A stretch of 64,000 bases of DNA, taken from Paratractidigestivibacter faecalis (GTDB lineage: Bacteria > Actinomycetota > Coriobacteriia > Coriobacteriales > Atopobiaceae). This document shows, piece by piece, positions 1 through 10,908 of the stretch. The stretch spans positions 1,948,742-2,012,741 of the forward strand of contig NZ_QSNG01000001.1 of the NCBI RefSeq assembly GCF_003416765.1, read 5' to 3'. Made by a program: the position numbers and the translations under genes. Each line of letters begins with the position of its first letter. Positions within the stretch are counted from its first letter, which is position 1. The notes below the pieces were generated by a model. The model saw nothing but the letters and a program-made list of their open reading frames with translations. It made no database searches and had not been told where the DNA came from.

Positions 1-184
1 CGGCCTCTTCGTCGACGGCCTGCGCTCCGACTACAGCCTCTACGATTACAACCTGGCCACCTACGACGAGGGCGACACCTTCGACCACACCGCCGCCCGC
101 GGCTTCATCGACCTTCACGGCCTGCAGTCCAAGACCTGGTCTCGCGTCCAGGGTCCCGGCTCCGGCCTCCAGCCGGTGGAGTAG
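1..184 (+). CDS. argG: Argininosuccinate synthase, C-terminal end (partial)
   Basis: The frame starting at base 2 reads without a stop to TAG at 182-184 and gives about 60 residues. The stretch [20 protein letters not shown] followed by a GFIDL segment matches the conserved C-terminal tail of argininosuccinate synthase, which joins citrulline and aspartate with ATP in arginine synthesis. The 5' part lies outside the window. The gene directly downstream is argH, the next enzyme of the same pathway, which supports the call. The tail ends in PGSGLQPVE, a slightly longer extension than I expect for the family. Confidence 0.85.
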   Translation, partial: GLFVDGLRSDYSLYDYNLATYDEGDTFDHTAARGFIDLHGLQSKTWSRVQGPGSGLQPVE

Positions 185-225
185 CTCCCGCAAGGAGTTG
201 CTGCAGGAGGCACTTCTGAACAGAT

Positions 226-257
226 GGGGCCGTCCGTTGCGCGCGGGCGGCCCCTTT
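226..257 (+). terminator. Hairpin between argG and argH
   Basis: GGGGCCG at 226-232 pairs with CGGCCCC at 248-254. The stem extends inward by four more pairs including one wobble, and a short T-run follows. It lies 42 bases after the argG stop and 56 bases before argH, so it probably terminates or attenuates readthrough. Confidence 0.6.
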
Positions 258-312
258 GCGAGCATGCGCTAATCTAGCTGGGACAACAATCACGAGAGGA
301 ACGGAGGGCCCG

Positions 313-1695
<1,383 letters not shown>

Positions 1696-1738
1696 CCACC
1701 AGACGCGGGGACGCTGTTAGTTACCTGGTAAAAGGGAC

Positions 1739-1774
1739 ACCCCTGGCGAGAAGTTCGCGCTTCTCGCCAGGGGT
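1739..1774. terminator. 15-bp perfect hairpin after argH
   Basis: ACCCCTGGCGAGAAG at 1739-1753 is a perfect inverted repeat of 1760-1774, with a 6-base loop. No T-run follows, so its role as a terminator is tentative. Both arms contain the recurrent 9-mer GGCGAGAAG discussed in the findings. The rest of the 1696-2000 gap holds only the palindromic repeat at 1903-1969; I see no gene in it. Confidence 0.6.
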
Positions 1775-1902
1775 GCGATGCTCGCGTAGTCGGCGGTGGC
1801 CTCAAAGCGCCCTTCGCTTTTGGTGGAGTCCGCCACGGCCGCCGGCCACGATGGCTGGCCTACTGCAGATGATGCGCCCGCCCGTCATGTTGCAGCTTCG
1901 CA

Positions 1903-1969
1903 GCAACTTAACACTTAACTTCGCACTTAACATCGCAGCTGCGAAGTTGCTGTTAAGTTAAGTGTTAAG
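1903..1969. repeat. 67-bp repeat, upstream copy, with nested palindromes
   Basis: This segment is repeated at 3483-3549 with one mismatch (T1958 against G3538). Its outer 13-bp arms, CTTAACACTTAAC at 1907-1919 and the complement at 1957-1969, flank a perfect 12-bp palindrome TCGCAGCTGCGA at 1933-1944. The hexamer CTTAAC occurs three times on each strand. It ends 31 bases before the start codon of the following regulator-like gene, so it may be an operator array or a recombination end. Confidence 0.9.
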
Positions 1970-2000
1970 CTGATGCGAAGTTGAGCCGAACGGAGGGGCA

Positions 2001-3473
2001 ATGAACGAGCAGTGGCTTGCGAACACCATCAATGAGCTGCGAAGAATCGGAAATGACTCTCAGCGCTTTGAGGTAAAGGAAGCAAAGCAGTCCTTGCCCA
2101 AGAGCCTTGTTGAGACCATGTCGGCCTTTTCCAACTCATCCGGCGGCTTCATCATTCTGGGAATTTCCGAAAAGAACGGATTTGCACCGGTTGAGGGCTT
2201 TGAAGCCCGGCGAATCCAAGACGCCCTTGCGAACGAGTGCGATAAGCTCACTCCGCCCGTGCGGCCACAGATCGAGGTGATTCCCTTCGAGGAGTCTCTT
2301 GTTGTATGCGCCCGGGTCAAGGAGATGCACCCGAGGGACAAGCCGTGCTACATCACCGCGCGTGGGATGTACGACTCCTCCTACGTGAGGACGGGCGACG
2401 GCGACAGGCGAATGACCTCCTATGAGGTCGACCGCTATATGGAGGAGCATCTCCAGCCCACCTACGATGACGACGCGGTCGAGGGCGCCGAGCTCGCCGA
2501 TCTGGATGCGGAGCTGCTCGCCGGCTTCGTCAGGCGGCAGAAGGAACTCCACCCTCGCATCCTGGGTTCTCGCAGCGACGAGGAGGTCCTTCTCGACCTG
2601 CACGTTGTAAAGCGGCAGGGAGATGCCCTTGTGCCGACGCTTGCCGGTTTGATGGCGACGGGCTCTTTTCCGCAGAAGTTCTTTCCGAGGCTCAACGTGA
2701 CGTTCACCGCATACCCTGGAACGTCAAGGACCGAGCGGGTGAACGATAGCCGGAGGTTTCTCGACAACCAGTCGATAGTTGGCTCCATCCCCGTGATGAT
2801 CGAGGACGCAATCGCCGCTGTGGTGCGGAACACCAGGACCGGCGCGGTGATTGAGGGGGCGTTTCGAAGGGACGTGCCTGACTATCCGGCCACGGCGGTG
2901 CGCGAGGCGATTGCAAACGCCCTCATGCACCGAGACTACTCTCCGGAATCGCGAGGGTCACAGGTGCAGGTGAACCTCTACGTTGACCGTCTGGAGATCA
3001 TCAACCCGGGTGGGCTGTATGGAGACGTGACCATAGAGTCACTCGGCACCAGTGGCGTCTCGTCTGCGCGAAACCAGTTCCTCTCCAACATTCTGGAGAC
3101 GACTCCCTATCCGGCCGGCGGCTACGTGGTCGAGAACAGGGGCACCGGATATCAGGAGATTGGTGAGCAGCTCAGGCGCGCTTTGATGCCTCCCGCCCGA
3201 CCTCACAACTCAACGGTTGCGTTCTCTCTGACGTTCGACCGGCGCCGAGTTGCCCCAAGCGAAAGGAAGAACGGCGCCGCCGGGGGAGTGGACGATGCGA
3301 TACTTGACTACCTTGCGAAGCACTCCTCTGCATCCATGGCCGAGCTGGTTTCGGAGTCCGGCCTGTCGAGGTCGAGCATCACGAGCCATGTGAGGTCTCT
3401 GATAGAGTCGGGCTCGGTCGAGCCAATGGAACCACCAAGGAGCCCCAAGCAGCGATACAGGCTCGTCAGATAG
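2001..3473 (+). CDS. Schlafen/AlbA_2-domain regulator with C-terminal winged helix
   Basis: Predicted 490-residue cytosolic protein. Residues about 15-130 form an AlbA_2 (Schlafen AAA-like) domain, with the typical SNSSGGFIILGI segment. Residues about 290-410 resemble the HATPase_c_4 module found in such proteins (REAIANALMHRDY, then EIINPGGL). Residues about 430-490 form a helix-turn-helix (MAELVSESGLSRSSITSHVR). Such proteins are usually annotated as putative transcriptional regulators; their ligand is not known. CGGAGGGG precedes ATG 2001. The gene sits alone between two 67-bp near-identical palindromic repeats, which suggests self-regulation, mobility as a cassette, or both. It interrupts an otherwise housekeeping stretch between argH and purB. 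Confidence 0.85.
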   Translation: MNEQWLANTINELRRIGNDSQRFEVKEAKQSLPKSLVETMSAFSNSSGGFIILGISEKNGFAPVEGFEARRIQDALANECDKLTPPVRPQIEVIPFEESLVVCARVKEMHPRDKPCYITARGMYDSSYVRTGDGDRRMTSYEVDRYMEEHLQPTYDDDAVEGAELADLDAELLAGFVRRQKELHPRILGSRSDEEVLLDLHVVKRQGDALVPTLAGLMATGSFPQKFFPRLNVTFTAYPGTSRTERVNDSRRFLDNQSIVGSIPVMIEDAIAAVVRNTRTGAVIEGAFRRDVPDYPATAVREAIANALMHRDYSPESRGSQVQVNLYVDRLEIINPGGLYGDVTIESLGTSGVSSARNQFLSNILETTPYPAGGYVVENRGTGYQEIGEQLRRALMPPARPHNSTVAFSLTFDRRRVAPSERKNGAAGGVDDAILDYLAKHSSASMAELVSESGLSRSSITSHVRSLIESGSVEPMEPPRSPKQRYRLVR

Positions 3474-3482
3474 AAACGGATG

Positions 3483-3549
3483 GCAACTTAACACTTAACT
3501 TCGCACTTAACATCGCAGCTGCGAAGTTGCTGTTAAGGTAAGTGTTAAG
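3483..3549. repeat. 67-bp repeat, downstream copy
   Basis: Matches 1903-1969 at 66 of 67 positions and in the same orientation. It begins 10 bases after the stop codon of the Schlafen-type gene. The single mismatch lies in the right outer arm. It is also about 100 bases upstream of purB and could influence that promoter. Confidence 0.9.
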
Positions 3550-3554
3550 AAGCC

Positions 3555-3576
3555 GGTGCCGCATGCGAGCGGCACC
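3555..3576 (+). terminator. Hairpin after the Schlafen-type gene
   Basis: GGTGCCGC at 3555-3562 pairs with GCGGCACC at 3569-3576 around a 6-base loop. No T-run follows. TAAAAT at 3591-3596 just downstream is a plausible -10 box for purB, though I find no good -35. Confidence 0.45.
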
Positions 3577-3650
3577 CCAGCCCGCCGCGCTAAAATCGAA
3601 AACGTTGTGCAAAGGCATGTTGGCAGCCGCGACCTCACAGGAGGACCCAC

Positions 3651-4997
<1,347 letters not shown>

Positions 4998-5010
4998 CAA
5001 TCGCACACCA

Positions 5011-5034
5011 GGCGAGAAGCGCACACTTCTTGCC
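5011..5034. terminator. Imperfect hairpin with GGCGAGAAG motif after purB
   Basis: GGCGAGAAG at 5011-5019 faces CTTCTTGCC at 5026-5034, pairing fully if one G-U wobble is allowed. It starts 13 bases after the purB stop. There is no clear T-run. Confidence 0.45.
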
Positions 5035-5129
5035 GCCCAACCCCAGAGCGTACGGCGCCCGTCGCGGGAGATTCCGGCGGCGGGCGCTGGGTATACTGTG
5101 ACGACACCGAAGAGAGGGGAAGCTCCACC

Positions 5130-5417
5130 ATGCAGCACGTTGACTTCAAGCCGCGCGGCGTCTGCTCGCGCATGATCCACATCGACCTTTCCGACGACGG
5201 CAAGACCATCGAGGACGTGAACTTTGACGGAGGCTGCTCCGGCAACCTGGCCGCCATCGGCAAGCTCGTCTCCGGCCGTCCCACCGAGGAGGTGGCCCAG
5301 ATTCTGAAGGGCAACACCTGCGGCCCCCGCAAGACCTCCTGCGCGGATCAGTTCTCGCAGGCGCTCCTGCAGGCCATGGAGCAGATCCAGGCCGCCGGCA
5401 CCGTCCAGGCGGAGTAG
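5130..5417 (+). CDS. TSCPD domain-containing small protein
   Basis: Predicted 95-residue protein. The segments FDGGCSGNLAAIGKLVSG and a C-terminal GPRKTSCADQ fit the TSCPD domain, a small cysteine-containing module also found at the C-terminus of some ribonucleotide reductases; stand-alone members (TIGR03905-like) have no established function. Cysteines at CSR, GCS, TCG and SCA could bind metal. GAGAGGGGAAG precedes the start and TATACT at about 5093 is a plausible -10 box. The Tat lipoprotein gene follows 9 bases after the stop and may be co-transcribed. Confidence 0.8.
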   Translation: MQHVDFKPRGVCSRMIHIDLSDDGKTIEDVNFDGGCSGNLAAIGKLVSGRPTEEVAQILKGNTCGPRKTSCADQFSQALLQAMEQIQAAGTVQAE

Positions 5418-5426
5418 GTCCGACCG

Positions 5427-6635
5427 GTGAGGGGCCCCAAGCTCTCAAGGCGCGGCTTCTTCAAGGCGGCGGCCACCACGGCCGCGGCCAGTGCCGCCGT
5501 GACCATTCTCTCCGGCTGCACCCATGGAGCGGAGAAGGGCGCGGACACCTCGTCGCCCGTCGTGGTGGACGAGGGCTCGGCGCCCAGCGTGACTGATGAC
5601 TACCAGTACGACGACTCGGCGATGGCCCCGGCCCACGAGTGGTCCCTGCCCCTGGGCAACGTGCTCCACGCCGCGGAGGGCACCTGGATCCCGGTGGCAA
5701 CCGCCGGCTCCTCCGCCACGCCCATGGTGGTGGCCTCCGCGCTCTCGCTTGAGTCCGGCAAGCTCCTCGAGGTGGTCTCCGCCCCCAAGGGACAGGCCAC
5801 CACGACGGTCATCTACGACGTCGCCTGCTCCGACTCCGTCTACGCCTGGGTGGAGCTGGACACCACCACGCGCTCCTGGACGCTCTACGGCTCGCGCTTC
5901 TCGGCTGGTGCGCTCACGGGCGACACCAAGACCCTGTGGCAGGCCACGTCCGACTATGACCCGGCGCCCATCGCCTGCTCAGGCGAGCGCGTGCTCTGGC
6001 AGGTCCAACCCTCGCTCTCGGGCACAAAGACGGCGGAGTCCAGCTACTGCTACCTGTGGCACGCCGGCAGCGGCGACGCCACCGCAGTCGTGGAGTCCCC
6101 CGGGCGCTTTGCCACCAAGCCCAACGTGTCTGGCGACTGCGCCATCCTCACGCCGCGCGTCCGCGCGAACGAGGGTACCTACTACGGCGTCACGGCCTAC
6201 TCGCTCTCCGACGACCTAGCCACCAAGATCGACCAGCTCGTCATGCCGGCCGGCGTGAAGCCCTTCCGCGCCACGCGCGTGGGGGAGCGCTTCCTGGTCT
6301 CGGTGGAGGCCAGCTACAGCACGGGAGGCCTTTTGGGCCAGATGGGCACCTACATGGGCACGGAGTCCGCGGGCTTCGTCAAGCTCAACCGAGAGCCGTC
6401 CGAGGTGGGATGCGGCAAGGGCGACAAGTTCGTCATCAAGAGCCGGTCCTCCTACTTTGTGGTAGACCTCGCCAACAAGACTTACGGCAGCCTTGACTCG
6501 GCCGACCGCTGCGTCGACTACGGCGAGTTTCCGGCCCGGGTGGGGGACTGCTCGACCTTCGTGACCTTCTCGACGGTCAAGAACGCGGACACCGGCTACC
6601 CCGATTCCGTGACGGTTCGCACCTTCCAGCTGTAA
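5427..6635 (+). CDS. Twin-arginine signal lipoprotein of unknown function
   Basis: Predicted 402 residues from GTG 5427. The N-terminus has SRRGFF (arginines 8-9) and then a hydrophobic run ending ILSGC (Cys31), a Tat signal with a lipobox, so the protein should be folded before export and lipid-anchored outside the membrane. The rest has repeated WxL/serine-rich segments and alternating short hydrophobic strands that could form a beta-propeller-like fold, but I recognise no domain. The ribosome site is weak; GGAG overlaps the end of the previous gene, suggesting translational coupling with the TSCPD gene. Confidence 0.7.
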   Translation: MRGPKLSRRGFFKAAATTAAASAAVTILSGCTHGAEKGADTSSPVVVDEGSAPSVTDDYQYDDSAMAPAHEWSLPLGNVLHAAEGTWIPVATAGSSATPMVVASALSLESGKLLEVVSAPKGQATTTVIYDVACSDSVYAWVELDTTTRSWTLYGSRFSAGALTGDTKTLWQATSDYDPAPIACSGERVLWQVQPSLSGTKTAESSYCYLWHAGSGDATAVVESPGRFATKPNVSGDCAILTPRVRANEGTYYGVTAYSLSDDLATKIDQLVMPAGVKPFRATRVGERFLVSVEASYSTGGLLGQMGTYMGTESAGFVKLNREPSEVGCGKGDKFVIKSRSSYFVVDLANKTYGSLDSADRCVDYGEFPARVGDCSTFVTFSTVKNADTGYPDSVTVRTFQL

Positions 6636-6733
6636 GGGTCGGACTACACCCCGCGGCTTGTGGGGTAAACTAGGGAACATCTACGGGCCTGGCCCGCCAG
6701 GCCGTGCAGTCGACATCACACAGGGAGGCCAAC

Positions 6734-7450
6734 ATGGCTTCGGATGAGAAGAAGATTCTGCTTGTTGAGGACGAGAAGGCAATCCGCGATGCCGTGGCTG
6801 CCTACCTCGAGCGCGAGGGCTACATCGTGCGCGGCGTCGGCGACGGCCAGAGCGCCGTCGAGGAGTTCGAGAAGCACTCCTTTGACCTCGTGATCCTTGA
6901 CCTCATGCTGCCCAAGCTCTCCGGCGAGCGCGTCTGTCGCACCATCCGCGAGACCTCCAACGTGCCCATCATCATGCTGACCGCAAAGGGCGAGGTCGAG
7001 GACCGCATCATCGGCCTGGAGCTGGGCGCCGACGACTACCTCATCAAGCCCTTCTCGCCGCGCGAGCTCGTTGCCCGCGTGCGCGCCCTGCTGCGCCGCG
7101 CCCACACCGAGGCCGAGCCGGCCCTCGAGGTGCTGGACTTCGGCGACCTGGTGATCGACATCTCCGGCCACAAGGTCATCGTCGAGGGCACCGAGGTTGA
7201 CCTCACCGCCTCCGAGTTCAAGCTCCTGACCACCCTCGCCCGCTACCCGGGCCGCGTCTACACCCGCATGGAGCTGGTGGAGAAGGTCCTGGGCTATGAC
7301 TTCGAGGGCTACGAGCGCACCATTGACTCCCACGTCAAGAACCTGCGTGCCAAGCTTGGCGACGACCCGCGCAACCCGCGCTGGCTCTACACCGTCCACG
7401 GCGTGGGATATCGCTTCGAGGCTCCCGAGAAGCCCGCTGACGCCAAGTAG
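6734..7450 (+). CDS. OmpR/PhoB-family response regulator
   Basis: Predicted 238 residues. The receiver domain (about 7-120) has the acidic pair in VEDEK, the phospho-acceptor Asp56 in LVILDLMLP and the conserved Lys in GADDYLIKPFSPREL. The C-terminal part (about 135-232) is a winged-helix DNA-binding domain ending with the usual LYTVHGVGYRF. ATG 6734 is chosen because AGGGAGG sits just upstream and the protein then begins MASDEKKILLVEDE; an in-frame start at 6704 is less likely. The cognate kinase gene begins 22 bases after the stop, so the two form a two-component operon. The target genes are unknown. Confidence 0.95.
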   Translation: MASDEKKILLVEDEKAIRDAVAAYLEREGYIVRGVGDGQSAVEEFEKHSFDLVILDLMLPKLSGERVCRTIRETSNVPIIMLTAKGEVEDRIIGLELGADDYLIKPFSPRELVARVRALLRRAHTEAEPALEVLDFGDLVIDISGHKVIVEGTEVDLTASEFKLLTTLARYPGRVYTRMELVEKVLGYDFEGYERTIDSHVKNLRAKLGDDPRNPRWLYTVHGVGYRFEAPEKPADAK

Positions 7451-7472
7451 AACGTAGCCGAGGAGGTCCGCC

Positions 7473-8999
7473 TTGGCGGCCAAGTTCGTAACAGGCAGGA
7501 ACGCACGCGCAGACGAGGGCTCCCAGCAGCCCTCGTCTCGCAATTCGTGGAACACCATCCAGCCGGACCCCAAGAGGTCCCAGCCCTACTCGACGAGCAT
7601 GACCCTGGCCTTTGCCCTGACGGCAATCATGACCGCGGCCGTGCTCGTTGCCGTTCTGGGCATTGTGTGGGAGGGCCAGTTCAAGGCGTACACGCGCCAG
7701 AACATGCAGGCCCTGGCCAACTCCGCGGCGGAGAGCATCTCCACCGTCTACAAGCGCGAGGGCTCCTGGGACGGCACCGTCCTTGCCGAGGCCAAGAACG
7801 CCAGTGCCATGTCCTCTGACGTGGGGATCCAGGTCATTGGTCCCGACGGCCAGGTGCTCTACGACGACACGTGGGAGCACACGCGCGAGTCCGCCGGCCA
7901 CGCAGACCCCGTCTCCAACGCCCCGACCGGGGCGGACTCCGCGGTGACGGCGCCCATCCTTGGCGCAAACGACAGCCAGGTGGGAACCCTGCGCCTGTGG
8001 GCCTTTGGCTCCGAGACGCTCCTCACCCGCGCGGACGCCGCCTTCCGCAGCAACTCCTACGGGGCCATTGCCGTGGCCGCCGCCATTGCGGTGGTCCTGG
8101 CCTGCGTGATCGGCTACTTCACGTCCAAGCGCCTCTCCACGCCCATCCAACGCATCACCAACACCGCGCGCCAGCTCAGGAACGGAGACCTCACCGCCCG
8201 CTCCGGCGTGCGCGGCTCCGACGAGATTGGCCAGCTGGGAGAAACCTTTGACGACATGGCCACCTCCCTTGAGCGCGACCTCAAGCTGGAGCACCGCCTG
8301 ACCGGCGACGTGGCCCACGAGCTGCGCACGCCCCTCATGGCCATGCAGGCCACCGTGGAGGCCATGCAGGACGGCGTGCTCCCCGCCGACGACGAGCACT
8401 TCGAGACCGTGGCCGCCGAGGTGAGACGCCTTTCTCGCCTGGTGGACGCCATGCTCAAGCTGTCCCGCCTGGAGAACGGATCAACCGAGCTCAAGACCGA
8501 GCGCACCGACGTGGTCTATCTCATCCGCAGCCTGGTGACCTCGCAGCACCAGCTCTTCCACGAGAAGGGCCTCCACCTGCGCTTTGTTGACGAGTCTCAG
8601 TACGGAGAGCTCAACGCGGACATTGACCCGGACCTCATCCGCGAGGCTGTGGTCAACCTCATGAGCAACGCCATGCGCTACACCGACGAGGACGGCTGGG
8701 TCACGGTCACCGTGCGCCAGGACAAGTCCGACGTGCTCATTGCTGTCCAGGATACCGGCATCGGCATTGCCAAGGAGGACATCCCCCAGACGTTCAGCCG
8801 CTTCTGGCGCTCCGACGTCAGCCGCGAGCGCGTCTCCGGCGGCCTTGGCGTGGGCCTCTCGCTTACCAAGGAGATCGTGGACAAGCACAACGGCACCATC
8901 CTCGTCGAGTCCGAGCTGGGCAAGGGCACCACGTTCACCCTGCGCATCCCCCAGAACCGCGGCCGTCGCAACCTTGCCCAGGCCATCCAGGAGGGCTAG
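7473..8999 (+). CDS. Sensor histidine kinase
   Basis: Predicted 508-residue membrane kinase starting at TTG 7473, supported by AGGAGG at 7461-7466. It has a cytoplasmic N-tail of about 45 residues, a transmembrane helix (about 48-70), an extracytoplasmic sensor segment (about 70-190), a second helix (about 193-215), a HAMP domain, then a HisKA domain with His282 in DVAHELRTPL and an ATPase domain with NLMSNAMRYT, DTGIGI and GGLGVGLSL. It partners the response regulator encoded directly upstream. A hairpin at 9016-9037 (AAGCCCA with TGGGCTT) follows the stop. The signal is unknown. Confidence 0.94.
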   Translation: MAAKFVTGRNARADEGSQQPSSRNSWNTIQPDPKRSQPYSTSMTLAFALTAIMTAAVLVAVLGIVWEGQFKAYTRQNMQALANSAAESISTVYKREGSWDGTVLAEAKNASAMSSDVGIQVIGPDGQVLYDDTWEHTRESAGHADPVSNAPTGADSAVTAPILGANDSQVGTLRLWAFGSETLLTRADAAFRSNSYGAIAVAAAIAVVLACVIGYFTSKRLSTPIQRITNTARQLRNGDLTARSGVRGSDEIGQLGETFDDMATSLERDLKLEHRLTGDVAHELRTPLMAMQATVEAMQDGVLPADDEHFETVAAEVRRLSRLVDAMLKLSRLENGSTELKTERTDVVYLIRSLVTSQHQLFHEKGLHLRFVDESQYGELNADIDPDLIREAVVNLMSNAMRYTDEDGWVTVTVRQDKSDVLIAVQDTGIGIAKEDIPQTFSRFWRSDVSRERVSGGLGVGLSLTKEIVDKHNGTILVESELGKGTTFTLRIPQNRGRRNLAQAIQEG

Positions 9000-9131
9000 C
9001 GCCCCAACAGGCGAGAAGCCCATCCTTCCGTGGGCTTGACTCGCTCAACGGTGTAAACTAAAACCTGTATGCTTCGGCATGGCCTCGCGTCAGAGAGGCA
9101 AATTACAACGTCTTGGAAGGTGGGCTCCAGC

Positions 9132-10028
9132 GTGGCACAGATTGAGATGCGTCCGGATTCGCACGGCAAGGTTCGTGACATCTACGATTGCGGCGACAAG
9201 CTGCTGATGGTCGCGAGCGACCGCATCAGCGCGTTCGACTTCATCCTGCCGGACGAGATTCCCCACAAGGGAGAGATCCTGACCCGCATCTCGGCCTTCT
9301 GGTTCAACCGCTTCAAGGACCTCATGCCCAACCACATGATCTCCTGCGACGTGGCTGACCTGCCCGAGGAGTTCCAGCAGTACTCCGACTACCTGGCCGG
9401 CCGCTCCATGCTGGTCAAGAAGGCCCAGACGGTGCCCATCGAGTGCATCGTGCGCGGCTACCTCACTGGCAGCGGCAAGAAGACCTACGACCAGGACGGC
9501 ACCGTGTGCGGCATCAAGCTGCCCGAGGGCCTGACCGAGGCCTCCAAGCTGCCCGAGCCCATCTTCACGCCTTCCACCAAGGCCGAGCTGGGCGACCATG
9601 ACGAGAACATCTCGTTCGAGCGCTGCTGCGAGATCGTGGGCACCGACGTGGCGACGCAGCTGCGCGACGCGTCACTGGCCATCTACAAGGCTGCGGCCGA
9701 GTACGCCGCCACCCGCGGCATCATCATCGCCGACACCAAGTTTGAGTTTGGCTTCATCGACGGCCAGCTCACGCTCATTGACGAGTGCCTCACGCCTGAC
9801 TCCAGCCGCTTCTGGCCGGCTGAGGGCTACCAGGAGGGTTCTGTCCAGCCGAGCTACGACAAGCAGTACGTCCGCGACTGGCTGCGTGCCAACTGGGACA
9901 TGCAGGGCGATGCCCCGCACCTGCCCGCGGACGTGCTCGAGGGAACCTCCAAACGTTACCAGGAGGCCTTCCAGATCATTACCGGTACCGAGTTCACGCC
10001 CATGAAGGAGTCAAATGTCTCTGCGTAG
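9132..10028 (+). CDS. purC: Phosphoribosylaminoimidazole-succinocarboxamide synthase
   Basis: Predicted 298 residues. The enzyme joins CAIR with aspartate using ATP to give SAICAR in purine synthesis. Segments GKVRDIYD, the SDRISAFD motif, the VRGYLTGSG segment and FGFIDGQLTLIDE are typical of SAICAR synthetase. GTG 9132 is preferred because GGAAGGTGGG lies at 9115-9124 and the product then begins close to the conserved GKVRDIYD; an upstream in-frame ATG at 9069 would add 21 unconserved residues. The next gene overlaps the end by 14 bases. Length fits the longer (~300-residue) form of the family. Confidence 0.95.
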   Translation: MAQIEMRPDSHGKVRDIYDCGDKLLMVASDRISAFDFILPDEIPHKGEILTRISAFWFNRFKDLMPNHMISCDVADLPEEFQQYSDYLAGRSMLVKKAQTVPIECIVRGYLTGSGKKTYDQDGTVCGIKLPEGLTEASKLPEPIFTPSTKAELGDHDENISFERCCEIVGTDVATQLRDASLAIYKAAAEYAATRGIIIADTKFEFGFIDGQLTLIDECLTPDSSRFWPAEGYQEGSVQPSYDKQYVRDWLRANWDMQGDAPHLPADVLEGTSKRYQEAFQIITGTEFTPMKESNVSA

Positions 10029-10674
10029 CACCATCGACGCCGCCCGCGAGGAGGCCAAGGAGGTCGCCGCCGACCGCAGCGTCTCCAAGGAGAAGCCCGA
10101 GGAGAAGAAGGCTGGCGACAAGCCCGCCTACGATCCCATGAACCTCGGCAAGCGCACCGCCGCAAACGCCAAGCCCGTGAGCGAGGCTGGCGCGTCCGTG
10201 CGCACCGGTTCGGGCAAGTCCAAGGCCAACATTGCCACCATGAGCAAGGAGCAGAAGAAGGCCGAGAAGCAGCGCCGCCGCGAGGAGGAGGACATCCGCA
10301 CCCGCGCGTACGACATCGCGCTGCGTTCCAACCCGGACTACAAGAGGACCGAGCGTGTCTGGTGGGTCCTTCTGGGCATCGGCTTTGCCATGACCATCCT
10401 GAGCCTCGTCATGGCCTACGCCTTCCCGGCCGAGGCCAGCAGCACCGACTCCATGCAGGGCATCCTCGCCATCGCGTCCCTTGTGCTCGCGTACGTCTTC
10501 ATCATCGGTGGCTTTGTCTATGACCTGGTCAAGCGTCGTCCGTACCGCAAGGCCGCGGAGCGCAAGATCCAGGGCATGACCGACAAGAAGCTCGCCGAGC
10601 TCTTTGAGGCCGACCGCCAGCGTCGCATTGCCGACGAGGAGGCCCGCGCCGCCAAGAAGGGCAAGAGCAAGTAG
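10015..10674 (+). CDS. Small membrane protein with charged N- and C-termini
   Basis: Predicted 219 residues, no recognised family. The first ~110 residues are rich in Lys, Glu and Ala and probably helical or disordered. Two transmembrane helices follow (about 116-138, VWWVLLGIGFAMTILSLV; and about 150-170), and then a basic, coiled-coil-like tail. The start overlaps the end of purC by 14 bases, so translation is probably coupled. The topology and charge suggest a membrane-bound scaffold or assembly factor, but no function can be assigned. Confidence 0.75.
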   Translation: MSLRSTIDAAREEAKEVAADRSVSKEKPEEKKAGDKPAYDPMNLGKRTAANAKPVSEAGASVRTGSGKSKANIATMSKEQKKAEKQRRREEEDIRTRAYDIALRSNPDYKRTERVWWVLLGIGFAMTILSLVMAYAFPAEASSTDSMQGILAIASLVLAYVFIIGGFVYDLVKRRPYRKAAERKIQGMTDKKLAELFEADRQRRIADEEARAAKKGKSK

Positions 10675-10724
10675 TCACTCGTTCTGCGCGGGCGGAGTGA
10701 GTCCGTGCTAGAATATGGTTTCAT

Positions 10725-10800
10725 GCCTTCGTAGCTCAGGGGATAGAGCACCGCTCTCCTAAAGCGGGTGTCGGCCGTTCGAATCGGCCCGGGGGCACCA
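10725..10800 (+). tRNA. tRNA-Arg (anticodon CCT), integration site
   Basis: 76-base cloverleaf with encoded CCA. The acceptor stem pairs GCCTTCG with CGGGGGC (two G-U pairs). The anticodon loop CTCCTAA is at 10756-10762 with CCT at 10758-10760, and the T loop TTCGAAT is intact. TAGAAT at 10709-10714 is a plausible -10 box. The 3' half, from the first anticodon-loop base onward, is duplicated at 14999, so an integrated element has rebuilt the tRNA. Confidence 0.97.
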
Positions 10801-10850
10801 GAAAGAACAGCAGGTCAGAGGGGTTGTCTCCTCTGGCCTGCTTTTGTTTT
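10756..10850 (+). repeat. attL: 95-bp direct repeat (tRNA 3' half plus terminator)
   Basis: Identical over 95 bases to 14999-15093, offset 4,243. It starts exactly at the 5' base of the anticodon loop of tRNA-Arg and runs through the CCA end and the terminator hairpin. The base before it differs (T10755 against A14998) and the base after it differs (G10851 against T15094). The crossover is probably within the 7-base anticodon loop, as for many tyrosine integrases. Confidence 0.96.
10809..10850 (+). terminator. Terminator of tRNA-Arg
   Basis: AGCAGGTCAGAGG pairs with CCTCTGGCCTGCT (one mismatch) around a short loop, and TTTTGTTTT follows. The same hairpin is present in the right-hand repeat at about 15052-15093. 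Confidence 0.85.
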
Positions 10851-10872
10851 GCGGGTTGATTCTGCCTAACAA

Positions 10873-10892
10873 TCCCAGAATCGTCCCAGAAT
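10873..10892. promoter_or_regulatory. Two arm-type repeats near attL
   Basis: TCCCAGAAT occurs at 10873-10881 and 10884-10892, an 11-bp period (one helical turn). The same motif recurs three times at the same period near attR. Tyrosine integrases bind such arm sites with their N-terminal domain, so these are probable integrase arm sites. Confidence 0.65.
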
Positions 10893-10908
10893 GCCTTCGG
10901 AGGGATGT

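Noticed and set aside
5427-6635. Operon partner of the two-component system acting as its sensor lipoprotein
   Set aside because: The gene is separated from the response regulator by about 100 bases with a TAAACT-type -10 box, so co-transcription is not supported and the link would be guesswork.
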